DNA of 9,128 nucleotides from Nostoc sp. GT001 (lineage in GTDB: Bacteria > Cyanobacteriota > Cyanobacteriia > Cyanobacteriales > Nostocaceae). Below, one piece after another: positions 1-6,509 of the stretch. The notes beneath the pieces were generated by a model. The model made no database searches and was not told where the DNA came from. It saw only the letters and a program-made list of their open reading frames with translations. Position numbers and translations under genes: made by a program. Positions within the stretch are counted from its first letter, which is position 1. The number at the start of each line of letters is the position of its first letter. The stretch spans positions 3,487,790 through 3,496,917 of the forward strand of contig NZ_JAUDRJ010000003.1 in the NCBI RefSeq assembly GCF_030382115.1. Direction: 5' to 3'.

Positions 1-1079
1 CTTTTTTGAAGAGGGAATTGTGGGGGAATTCCTGTCTGGTAAATATTGCCTAGCCAGTTTAAACCCACAGATGCAAACAAAGCGATGAACGGATAAAGGC
101 AAAGACTATAGTGAGATAAACGAGTGCTAAAAATACTAATTTCTACAAATAAAACAAGTGGAAAGCCAACTAATATTAACTGGTAACGAGGAATGGGACG
201 ACGGAGAGTTAAAAATAAACCTAAAAGTCCGAAAACAGCCCAAGGAAATGCTTTTACAGGAATATTCCAGACATAGAATAGTAGCCCATTAGACTCCCGC
301 TCTTCAGAACCTAGTTGTACAACAAACTTGAGTAACTCTTCAAAACTATTATTTCCGTAGTGCAGTGAGCTTAACCACAGCCAAACACAGGTTGGTATTA
401 AACTTACGAAAAAACCTAAATATAAAATTGGGTTAGTAAGATGACGATGACGGCGATGTTCCCAAATTAAATAAGGTAATAAAGCTATAATTGGCAAAAA
501 AATCATAAAGCTTCTAACTAAGAAGCCTAAACCTAAACTTAAACCAGCTAGAAAACTCCACCAGTAGCGATATTTGGGATGCAATTCCGTTTTGATTAAA
601 GACAAAATAGCTAAAAGCACCAAGAGAACCATCGGTACATCAGGTGTACTTAAGCGAGAGTATTGCAGCCAGAGAAATTCTACACTTAAAATTGCAGCAG
701 CTAGCCAACCTAATTTTTTGCCTATCATAATTTTGCCAATTTCATACACAAGCCACAAGCTAAAAATGCCAGCAATCATACTAGGAAGACGCGCACTAGT
801 ATCACTGATACCAAACAGCTTGTAAAAACTGGCAATTAACCAATAAGGGCCAGGAGTTTTATGATGTGCTGTTTCCCAAGGAGCTATCCAATTACCAGAA
901 TCAAACATCAGACGGGCACGTGATGCGTAAAGCCCTTCATCATGTGCCATCAGGCTATTATGTCCAGAAGTAAATAGTAATAAGGGCAGTATCCAAACTA
1001 ACAAACTAAAATATGGTAATGATGCGACTAGGCGGATTTGTCGCCAAATATGCTGTAAGAAGTGTAGTTTATATAACAT
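1..1079 (-). CDS. GT39/ArnT-like membrane glycosyltransferase (3' end outside window)
   Basis: This is the first 359 codons of a polytopic membrane protein; the reading frame runs off the left edge without a stop. The family (GT39, PMT/ArnT-type, dolichyl- or polyprenyl-phosphate sugar transferases) moves a sugar from a lipid-phosphate carrier onto a protein or lipid on the outer face of the membrane. Visible hallmarks are a first hydrophobic helix (about residues 21-38), then the catalytic loop AHDEGLYASRARLMFDSGNW with the acidic pair D47-E48, then KTPGPYW (74-80), a second conserved acid in STPDVPM (D147), several further hydrophobic helices, and HYSLCLYPFIAL (323-334), which resembles the H-Y-x-L-P-x-x-P motif of ArnT relatives. 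The ATG at 1079 is the first in frame and sits just before the first helix; no good Shine-Dalgarno is visible. It is divergent from the methyltransferase-like gene. The acceptor and donor sugar cannot be told from sequence. Confidence 0.88.
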   Translation of the reverse strand, partial: MLYKLHFLQHIWRQIRLVASLPYFSLLVWILPLLLFTSGHNSLMAHDEGLYASRARLMFDSGNWIAPWETAHHKTPGPYWLIASFYKLFGISDTSARLPSMIAGIFSLWLVYEIGKIMIGKKLGWLAAAILSVEFLWLQYSRLSTPDVPMVLLVLLAILSLIKTELHPKYRYWWSFLAGLSLGLGFLVRSFMIFLPIIALLPYLIWEHRRHRHLTNPILYLGFFVSLIPTCVWLWLSSLHYGNNSFEELLKFVVQLGSEERESNGLLFYVWNIPVKAFPWAVFGLLGLFLTLRRPIPRYQLILVGFPLVLFVEISIFSTRLSHYSLCLYPFIALFASVGLNWLGNIYQTGIPPQFPLQK

Positions 1080-1207
1080 GAAATTGATAAAAATTGAATA
1101 CTGCTATTTAGGTATCCTGCTGTTATTAAAATATGTTACATAGTGTTTGTGAAAAAATATCTGAAATTGCCGCAAATTTCGGAAACAGTACTCCAAAACA
1201 GAGATTT

Positions 1208-1876
1208 ATGCAGTTAAGACCGAATCAGCGCCTGAAATTAGATGACACAGACGATAAACTGTTTTACGCCTATCCTCGCTTCGTCACCCATGTTGATGAA
1301 GGATTTATTCAACAGCTAACGGATTTATACCGCGATCGCCTCAAACCCATACTTCGGCTACGCTCAGTACAAGACACCCGCATTTTTGATATGATGAGCA
1401 GTTGGGTGTCTCATCTACCAGAAGAAATGCAGTTTGACCATGTGGAAGGACACGGACTCAACGCTGAGGAATTAGCACGAAATCCCCGGTTAAATCATTA
1501 CTTTGTGCAAAATCTTAACGAAAATCCGCAGTTACCTTTACCAGATGAAAATTTTGATGCTGTTCTCAATTGCGTATCTGTGCAATATATGCAATACCCA
1601 GAAGCAGTATTTTCTGAAATTTACCGCATCCTAAAACCTGGTGGTGTTGCAATTATCAGCTTTTCTAACCGGATGTTTTTTGAAAAGGCGATTCAAGCTT
1701 GGCGAGAGGCTTCAGAAGCACAGCGAGTAGAATTAGTCAAAGCTTATTTTGCGTCAGTTCCAGGATTTACAGCCGCAGAAGTTATAGCTCATAAATCAAC
1801 ATTACCGAATATCTTACAGTGGTTGGGTGCAGTTGGAGGAGATCCGTTTTATGCTGTCATAGCTTACCGTAGTTAA
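1208..1876 (+). CDS. SAM-dependent methyltransferase-like protein with an in-frame repeat insertion
   Basis: This is a class I methyltransferase fold by layout (222 residues from this start). TRIFDMMSSWVSHLP (57-71) occupies the place of motif I, VEGHGLN (79-85) the acidic second strand, LPDENFDAVLNCVSVQYM (111-128) the motif II region and RILKPGGVAIISFSNR (140-155) the post-motif loop typical of the family. Motif I lacks the usual G-x-G-x-G, so SAM binding is not certain. The frame is open from an earlier ATG at 1133, which would add 25 residues. I prefer 1208 because MQLRPNQRLKLDDTDD is where I recall cyanobacterial homologs beginning; neither start has a convincing Shine-Dalgarno. Residues 48-56 (ILRLRSVQD) come from a 24-bp repeat insertion; removing it restores KPNTRIFD. 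The substrate is unknown. The gene stands alone, divergent from the GT39 gene. Confidence 0.82.
   Translation: MQLRPNQRLKLDDTDDKLFYAYPRFVTHVDEGFIQQLTDLYRDRLKPILRLRSVQDTRIFDMMSSWVSHLPEEMQFDHVEGHGLNAEELARNPRLNHYFVQNLNENPQLPLPDENFDAVLNCVSVQYMQYPEAVFSEIYRILKPGGVAIISFSNRMFFEKAIQAWREASEAQRVELVKAYFASVPGFTAAEVIAHKSTLPNILQWLGAVGGDPFYAVIAYRS
1350..1373 (+). repeat. 24-bp small dispersed repeat inserted in a coding region
   Basis: The insert contains ACTTCGGCTACGCTCAGTAC, a sequence I recognise as typical of the very small dispersed repeats of Nostoc genomes (21-27 bp mobile repeats). Deleting exactly 24 bases here joins CCCA to ACACC and recreates codons for P-N-T-R, which is what I recall in homologs. 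It adds eight codons, keeps the frame, and lies just before the motif I strand of the methyltransferase-like protein. The boundaries are inferred from the restored codon; the call as a repeat rests on recall, because no second copy is present in this window. Confidence 0.65.
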
Positions 1877-1901
1877 GTCAAATATTCACTAGTATAAGAG
1901 G

Positions 1902-1958
1902 GTTTGTAGTAAGCACTTTGGTGCTTAGAAAATAAGGACTTTAGTCCTTACTACGAAC
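1902..1958. repeat. Three-stem palindromic intergenic repeat
   Basis: This is a compact clover-like structure. Outer arms GTTTGTAGT (1902-1910) and ACTACGAAC (1950-1958) pair over 9 bp with one G-T wobble. Inside are two perfect 6-bp hairpins: AAGCAC-TTTG-GTGCTT (1911-1926) and AAGGAC-TTTA-GTCCTT (1934-1949). They are joined by a 7-nt linker AGAAAAT. The two hairpins are near copies of each other. The element fills the gap between the methyltransferase-like and EVE genes. It has no trailing U-tract in either direction, so it is not a standard intrinsic terminator. Related GTAGTAAG...CTTACTAC units are, from memory, frequent in Nostocales intergenic DNA. Confidence 0.75.
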
Positions 1959-2010
1959 TTATTTACCTACTTAAAATTAAAATGCTTTTGTATATGCATA
2001 ATTTCTGTAA

Positions 2011-2466
2011 ATGAATTATTGGTTAATGAAATCAGAACCAGAAGCCTATAGCATTGTTGATCTTCAACAGCAGAAAGAGACTATCTGGGATGGCGTTCGC
2101 AATTATCAAGCTCGCAACTTTTTGCGCCAAATGGATGAAGGAGACTTAGCTTTTTTCTATCACTCCGGCACTAATCCTCCCGGTATAGCTGGGTTAATGC
2201 GTGTAGTGAAAAAAGATATTGCTGACCCAACCCAGTTTGAGCCAGAAAGTAAATACTACGACCCCAAGTCAAGTTATGAATCGCCTCGGTGGCAAACAGT
2301 TGTAGTGGAATTTGTTGAGACTTTTTCTAACCCTATCTTGTTATCAATACTCAAAGAGAAGTTTAGCGCCGAAGAGTTAATGTTGGTGAGACAAGGAAAT
2401 CGATTATCAGTGATGCCCGTACCTGAAGCAGTCGCTTTGAAGATTCTGGCGATGAAAAACTCCTAG
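2011..2466 (+). CDS. EVE domain-containing protein
   Basis: This is a full-length single EVE domain (151 residues, the usual size for this PUA-superfamily fold). EVE proteins form a pocket that, in characterised members, reads modified bases in DNA or RNA; the human relative is THYN1. Conserved landmarks are the N-terminal NYWLMKSEPEAYSI (2-15), WDGVRNYQARNFLR (26-39) lining the pocket, GDLAFFYHSG (44-53), a YYDPKS...PRW segment (82-94) and the closing RLSVMPVPEA (131-140). The ATG at 2011 fits the family start exactly, since the domain begins at residue 2. No clear Shine-Dalgarno is present. It is convergent with the M90 peptidase gene and has no restriction or modification gene nearby, so which modified base it might recognise cannot be inferred from context. 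Confidence 0.92.
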   Translation: MNYWLMKSEPEAYSIVDLQQQKETIWDGVRNYQARNFLRQMDEGDLAFFYHSGTNPPGIAGLMRVVKKDIADPTQFEPESKYYDPKSSYESPRWQTVVVEFVETFSNPILLSILKEKFSAEELMLVRQGNRLSVMPVPEAVALKILAMKNS

Positions 2467-2473
2467 TTAAAAT

Positions 2474-2487
2474 AATTCGTAATTCGT
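2474..2487. repeat. Two tandem AATTCGT heptamers
   Basis: AATTCGT occurs twice in tandem just after the EVE stop codon, in the convergent gap before the peptidase gene. Short tandem heptamer tracts are known from heterocyst-forming cyanobacteria (STRR sequences). With only two copies this is a minimal example and could be chance. Confidence 0.4.
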
Positions 2488-2548
2488 AAAACATTTTAAG
2501 GAAGGTTGATTAACTGAACACAATGTGATTTAGTCTTGCCCGCTTACT

Positions 2549-3373
2549 TCACACCCATTGCACGGGATCTAATTGATAGTAACGTTGCAGTTGCTCATAA
2601 AGTGCCGGATGCTTGGACAACAATTGGCGCGGTTTTTCAAAGAATGTCTCAGTCGCTACGGCGAAAAATTCTGCGGGATTTGTTGCACCATAGCTATCCA
2701 TTACCGTCTTTGCACCTTGTAGAACATCATTACAAAGTTGCTGATATTCTTCTGTCATCACCTTCGCCCAAATAGCATAGTCTGAGTTGTTTTGCAGTAT
2801 CGGAACTCCTTCAGCTTTACCATCTTCTTGATCTAACTGATGGGCGAATTCATGAAGCACAACATTACGTCCATCTCTCCAGTTATTAATGTCTTGTTTT
2901 ACCTGTTCCCAAGACACTACTACTTGGTCATTTGTCCACGATTCACCCAGTCTTGCCACACGCCTTTCCTCAACAACATATTTTCCGACGGAATTTGTTT
3001 CTTGAACAAAATAAGCGTTAGGATACACCAGAATTGAACGAAGTCTGGGGAAGTACTGTCCACGTTCATTTAATATAAGTAAACAAGCAACAGCAGCAAG
3101 AGTCAGTTTCATTTCCTCTGTCACCTGTAACCCTCTACAGCCAATAAATTGCTTTTCTGCTAAAAATACTTGAATATGTCCCTGAAGTCGTCTGAGTTCA
3201 TCGGGAGAGAGACACAGATAAATAGGAAGATTATTTTCAATAATAGCATTCCACAGTGGAGGAAAAGAACGATGTTTGAGACGGTTTCTTCGCCTTTTTA
3301 CTAGCATGGGATTGATTAAAATCCCTGTGAGAATTAGCCCAATGATGAGAAAGACAATTATTATTTTAATCAT
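2549..3373 (-). CDS. M90/MtfA-type zinc metallopeptidase, membrane-anchored
   Basis: A 274-residue member of the zinc-dependent peptidase family M90 (DUF980, MtfA). E. coli MtfA is a cytosolic aminopeptidase that binds the Mlc repressor. The zinc site is clear: HEFAH at 174-178 gives two histidine ligands and catalytic E175, and NPAEFFAVATETFFE (232-246) supplies the third acidic ligand, probably E235. The surrounding VVLHEFAHQLDQEDG is a classic M90 signature. Residues 3-22 form one hydrophobic helix followed by KRRRNRLKHR, which by the positive-inside rule leaves the catalytic domain in the cytosol, tethered to the membrane. Enterobacterial MtfA lacks such an anchor as I recall. The ATG at 3373 is the first in frame and gives the complete helix; no Shine-Dalgarno is visible. 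A candidate promoter overlaps the end of the adjacent foldback element. The target protein is unknown. Confidence 0.9.
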   Translation of the reverse strand: MIKIIIVFLIIGLILTGILINPMLVKRRRNRLKHRSFPPLWNAIIENNLPIYLCLSPDELRRLQGHIQVFLAEKQFIGCRGLQVTEEMKLTLAAVACLLILNERGQYFPRLRSILVYPNAYFVQETNSVGKYVVEERRVARLGESWTNDQVVVSWEQVKQDINNWRDGRNVVLHEFAHQLDQEDGKAEGVPILQNNSDYAIWAKVMTEEYQQLCNDVLQGAKTVMDSYGATNPAEFFAVATETFFEKPRQLLSKHPALYEQLQRYYQLDPVQWV

Positions 3374-3393
3374 TGACTTTTGAGCAGCTTACA

Positions 3394-3422
3394 TATTTAA
3401 TTCACTGGTAAGGGATTTCCAA
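3394..3422 (-). promoter_or_regulatory. Candidate promoter for the M90 peptidase gene, partly inside the MITE terminus
   Basis: On the minus strand TTGGAA (3422-3417) and TAAATA (3399-3394) are separated by exactly 17 bp and lie about 20 nt upstream of the peptidase ATG. The -35-like hexamer is contributed by the terminal inverted repeat of the foldback element and the -10-like hexamer by flanking DNA. Both hexamers depart from consensus, so this is a positional guess. Confidence 0.3.
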
Positions 3423-3534
3423 GAAATAAACTATACAATCTTGTGGGGTGGGCAACATGAGCGCCCGTAATCAAGGGCTATCGTGTCGCCCACTCCACAA
3501 TAAATAATTGGATATTTTTTTATTTGGAAGTCCC
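3412..3534. mobile_element. MITE-like foldback element, 123 bp
   Basis: Terminal inverted repeats GGGATTTCCAA (3412-3422) and TTGGAAGTCCC (3524-3534) match at 10 of 11 positions, and each end is flanked by TAA (3409-3411 and 3535-3537), consistent with a short target duplication. The interior is also palindromic: 13-bp arms at 3441-3453 (core TGTGGGGTGGGC) and 3488-3500 (core GCCCACTCCACA) pair with one wobble, and a looser inner stem continues to a loop near 3467-3474. There is no coding capacity, so any movement would need a transposase from elsewhere. It sits after the stop codon of the Hsp70-like gene and before the peptidase gene on the same strand, where transcripts would form a long hairpin. 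A U-tract is missing on the leftward side. Confidence 0.7.
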
Positions 3535-3584
3535 TAAGCAGAAAGTTTAGAATAATTGTTATTATTGTGGCTCACTAACTACCG

Positions 3585-5507
3585 CTATTGAATCAGAATT
3601 ATGCAAGATTGAACCTTGCTGGAAAGGCTGTTTTGAAGTCCTTGCTCAACTTTGACAATCAGTTTATCAAAAGCTTCTTGATTTGCTGTTAGTTGTTCTT
3701 GAAGAACTTTCTCTAACTCAGGCTTTATTTGCTCACACATATCCTCAATTTTTTTGTCGCTCAAAAAATTAGAACGCATCCAACTAGGGACATCGACATT
3801 TGTCTTAATTACTTCTTGAACACTCTTACGATTTAGCTCCATTCCTGCTGCCATCAACGAAGCCCCATATACTAGTGCAATTGGCCAGGTTAAATGCCCA
3901 GTTAGGATGAGAGTGATGATGCTAGCCACTGCGCCTCCACCAATTACGACATTGACAATAAATGCTACTGTCTCAGCCAGAATAGCATCTCCAATTTGTA
4001 ATTCTGGGTTAACAAAAGTTGGGTTAATACTATCCTCGAATCTTAAGCTGCTTCTAGGTATCTGAAACTTTCGACAGATTGGATCGGTTTGTGCGGCTAA
4101 ATCTGGTTGGATTTTATTGCTAAACCAAGCAGCGCATTGATGATTAATTATCTGCACGGCGCGTTCGCTTTTGAGCCACTGTTCTGCCCGACCAATCAAA
4201 GCTGTTTCCAAATCGGCTAAAGTCCGTATTTTGTTTTTTTGCCAATCTTTTAAAGCTGGTTTAACTGCATTGACAATCAAGCCATCCGCCAAAGGCTTAG
4301 TTAGTGATTCGATTAACTCTGGAATATGCCTTTCAATCAAACCTTTCAGCTGGTTCGAGGTAAATAGTTTGTTCACTTCTTGCTTAAAAGCAGCAGCACG
4401 CAGATCCCATCTTCCTACTCGTGCTAAACCCATTGCAATGCACCGTTCCGGTTCTGGATCGGGGCGAAGCAGGGTTTCTGGTTCGGGAAACATTTCCTGA
4501 CAAAAAACGTGCGTGAACTTCATGCGAGATGCACCGCCAGTCATCAGCACAAGTTTCGGTACGATTTCAAGTTTTTCTAGCTTTTCTTTCGCCTCCTTTA
4601 AAGAGTTGCGAAATGATTTAATCCAACTATGATTTTCCAGTTCAGGTAAGGGTTGATTTAAAATTTCCTCCATCATCAATTTATTTACTTGGGGAATAAA
4701 ATAAATCTGTTCGTTGATTGACTCGAACCCACGCGCAAAGGATTCAGGATCGCTGTATAACTGTTCATTAGAAAAGTAATCTTCTTTAGCTTTGCGGCAA
4801 GCAAGTTCACAACGAGCTTGGTGATGGGGATATTCCTGAAATACTTTTTCCAGTAATGCTTTTTGTTCGTGGTTGGCGAGAGTCCGGGCAAAAATAGCTT
4901 TGTCAATCAAGGATGCACCTAAAGTATTACTCCCGAAATCTATTGGGATTTCTTCTAAGCTTTTAACCAGAGTAAAATCTGTGGTTGAAGAACCAATATC
5001 GACAATTAGCACCGATGCCAGAAGTTTGTCATACTCCAACTTCCCGGCTTCCTTGGCTTGCATGAAAGCAGCCCGCGATTCAGGTACAACATTGAGTTGG
5101 GGAATACCAGCTTCTTGAAGTAGCTTTTGGTATTCGGTGCGATCGCTAACTGTCCATCCTGAAGGGCAACCAATGTAAAAATAGCTACTTTCCCCACCTT
5201 CAAGTTGTTTAGTTTCTTTCAAAAGGCGGTAGTAGGTTGCCACAAAAGTGCTAATTGTTTCTCGATATTTGGGATCGTTGTTGGGTTTTTGTTTGAAAGA
5301 GATTGTCAGTTGAGTAACGCCAGCTTGAATTAATGCTTGTTCGCCGACAAGATAACCGAGTTTGGGATGCCAGCCAAGAGCTGTAATTTGGTTCTTCTTG
5401 TTATTAATCTCCAACATCTGGGGGGGTTCGATGCTTTCCACGATCGCTTTAGCTACAGCCGTTTCACCGTGTCCCAAATCAAAACCGATTGTTTCTAAAA
5501 TTTCCAT
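3585..5507 (-). CDS. Hsp70/actin-fold ATPase with C-terminal membrane-paddle stalk
   Basis: A 640-residue protein. Residues 1-370 carry the Hsp70/actin ATPase core: phosphate-1 loop IGFDLGHGETAV (7-18, D10), CPSGW (114-118), the VPESRAAF connect motif (141-148), phosphate-2 loop VLIVDIGSSTTDF (166-178, D170), adenosine motif LMTGGASRM (321-329) and PDPEPERCIAMGLA (349-362), as at the end of a DnaK nucleotide domain. The beta-sandwich substrate domain and EEVD tail of DnaK are absent. Instead 371-505 is predicted helical, 507-555 is a glycine-rich hydrophobic hairpin (FIVNVVIGGGAVASIITLIL, then PIALVYGASLMAAGM), and 560-640 is helical again. That layout recalls the stalk and membrane paddle of bacterial dynamins, grafted on an ATPase. 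It is the second gene of an operon, 14 nt after the GrpE-like membrane gene; TAAGGGT precedes the ATG closely. ATP binding is well supported; the role is inferred. Confidence 0.87.
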   Translation of the reverse strand: MEILETIGFDLGHGETAVAKAIVESIEPPQMLEINNKKNQITALGWHPKLGYLVGEQALIQAGVTQLTISFKQKPNNDPKYRETISTFVATYYRLLKETKQLEGGESSYFYIGCPSGWTVSDRTEYQKLLQEAGIPQLNVVPESRAAFMQAKEAGKLEYDKLLASVLIVDIGSSTTDFTLVKSLEEIPIDFGSNTLGASLIDKAIFARTLANHEQKALLEKVFQEYPHHQARCELACRKAKEDYFSNEQLYSDPESFARGFESINEQIYFIPQVNKLMMEEILNQPLPELENHSWIKSFRNSLKEAKEKLEKLEIVPKLVLMTGGASRMKFTHVFCQEMFPEPETLLRPDPEPERCIAMGLARVGRWDLRAAAFKQEVNKLFTSNQLKGLIERHIPELIESLTKPLADGLIVNAVKPALKDWQKNKIRTLADLETALIGRAEQWLKSERAVQIINHQCAAWFSNKIQPDLAAQTDPICRKFQIPRSSLRFEDSINPTFVNPELQIGDAILAETVAFIVNVVIGGGAVASIITLILTGHLTWPIALVYGASLMAAGMELNRKSVQEVIKTNVDVPSWMRSNFLSDKKIEDMCEQIKPELEKVLQEQLTANQEAFDKLIVKVEQGLQNSLSSKVQSCIILIQ

Positions 5508-5521
5508 ACCCTTATTGTCTA

Positions 5522-6481
5522 TTATTCTCTAGCAGAGGAATATGCTGGTTCAATTACCCTACCGCGCCGAATCAAGCGATCGCCTTTTAACAAAGCCGGC
5601 GTTAGAGTCACGTGTTCTTTGGTATCGGGGTCAATACTTGGCTCAAAGTCAAAATATTCGCGATCGCTATTCGATCGGTAAATTTGCGCGTTAATTCCCT
5701 GAGACATTAAAATCTGTGGCAGAAGTTTCGCCAGTTCATGAGCCATTTGGGGTTTATCAAGTTTGGATGCGCCCATTAGTCTTTGGAGAAAATTCAATAA
5801 CTCTGGCAATTCTTCTATTGCTAAATCGCCTTCATGTTTATTTGATTCTTCTACTCTAGCCACTGCTAGGTCGATAGTGTTGAGAGCATCGCCAAGGTGA
5901 TCTAGAAATACTTTGCTATCAACCCGAAGAATCGGTTGAGGTAATTCCAATAGTCCTTCAGATATAGAATTATTTTGCTGATTATTGAATTCAAGTTGAA
6001 GTACAATTTCTAATCCTATAAGTAAAGAGGTTAATAAGATAGCCATCCACGCACCTGGGGTAGTTTTAGTTAAGGAAAACAACGAACCTAAGATGCCTAT
6101 ATAAATTAGTCCCTTTAGCAGTTTCAGGATAAATCTGCTGCTAAACAACTTTGTCCCTGTATTAGTAATTTGCTTTTGTTCAGTTGGAGCAACTTGAAGA
6201 TAGTTCGCTGCTGCCAGGGTGGCGATAGACTGCCGCAGCGTATCCAGGAAAAAGGAAGCCAGACGAACTTGAGCCAAATTAAGCTTTTCAATGTAAATTC
6301 TTTCGAGATTATCGAGTCGGTTTTGAACCAGTTTAACTATTTGCTCAATGCCGATTGTGTTATCAATATCTATCTGGAGTTGGTTGCGTTCTTCGCTAAA
6401 AAGTGAAGTGATTGTTTTCATTGCATTGACTAAGACTTTAACGTTATTAATTAAGAGTGAAATGAACACTCGTTTTTTCAT
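5522..6481 (-). CDS. Two-helix membrane protein with GrpE-like C-terminal domain
   Basis: A 319-residue protein, first gene of the operon with the Hsp70-like ATPase. Residues 45-90 are amphipathic helix, likely coiled coil. Two membrane helices (about 118-137 and 144-162, joined by a short TKTTPGAW turn) place both ends in the cytosol. Residues 186-318 resemble GrpE: VFLDHLGDALNTIDLAVARV (191-210) is like the GrpE long-helix end, ELAKLLPQILMSQGINAQIY (249-268) like the helix before the beta-wing, and FDFEPSIDPDTKEHV followed by GDRLIRRGRVIEPA (300-313) like the GrpE close with K-G-Y-x-L-x-x-R-V-L-R-P-A. I infer a membrane-anchored nucleotide exchange factor for the neighbouring ATPase. The ATG at 6481 has AGGGTGA just upstream; an internal ATG at 6421 (M21) is an alternative start. 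The membrane helices are certain, the GrpE relation moderately so. Confidence 0.82.
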   Translation of the reverse strand: MKKRVFISLLINNVKVLVNAMKTITSLFSEERNQLQIDIDNTIGIEQIVKLVQNRLDNLERIYIEKLNLAQVRLASFFLDTLRQSIATLAAANYLQVAPTEQKQITNTGTKLFSSRFILKLLKGLIYIGILGSLFSLTKTTPGAWMAILLTSLLIGLEIVLQLEFNNQQNNSISEGLLELPQPILRVDSKVFLDHLGDALNTIDLAVARVEESNKHEGDLAIEELPELLNFLQRLMGASKLDKPQMAHELAKLLPQILMSQGINAQIYRSNSDREYFDFEPSIDPDTKEHVTLTPALLKGDRLIRRGRVIEPAYSSARE

Positions 6482-6509
6482 TTCACCCTGTAATCAGATA
6501 ATGACGAAA

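Noticed and set aside
574..825. Plus-strand open frame of 83 codons
   Set aside because: It is antisense to the GT39 gene and shows no protein-like composition.
1133..1207. Upstream ATG extending the methyltransferase-like protein by 25 residues
   Set aside because: Not excluded, but the extra segment has no recognisable family features, no Shine-Dalgarno, and would leave only 53 bp between divergent genes.
1902..1958. tRNA or small RNA gene suggested by the clover-like folding
   Set aside because: There is no anticodon arm, T-loop consensus or acceptor end, and the inner loops are only four bases.
2536..2775. Plus-strand open frame of 79 codons
   Set aside because: It lies antisense within the M90 peptidase gene, whose motifs are unmistakable.
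3441..3500. Intrinsic terminator of the ATPase operon
   Set aside because: The hairpin is strong but no U-tract follows it in the direction of transcription; it is better explained as the interior of the foldback element.
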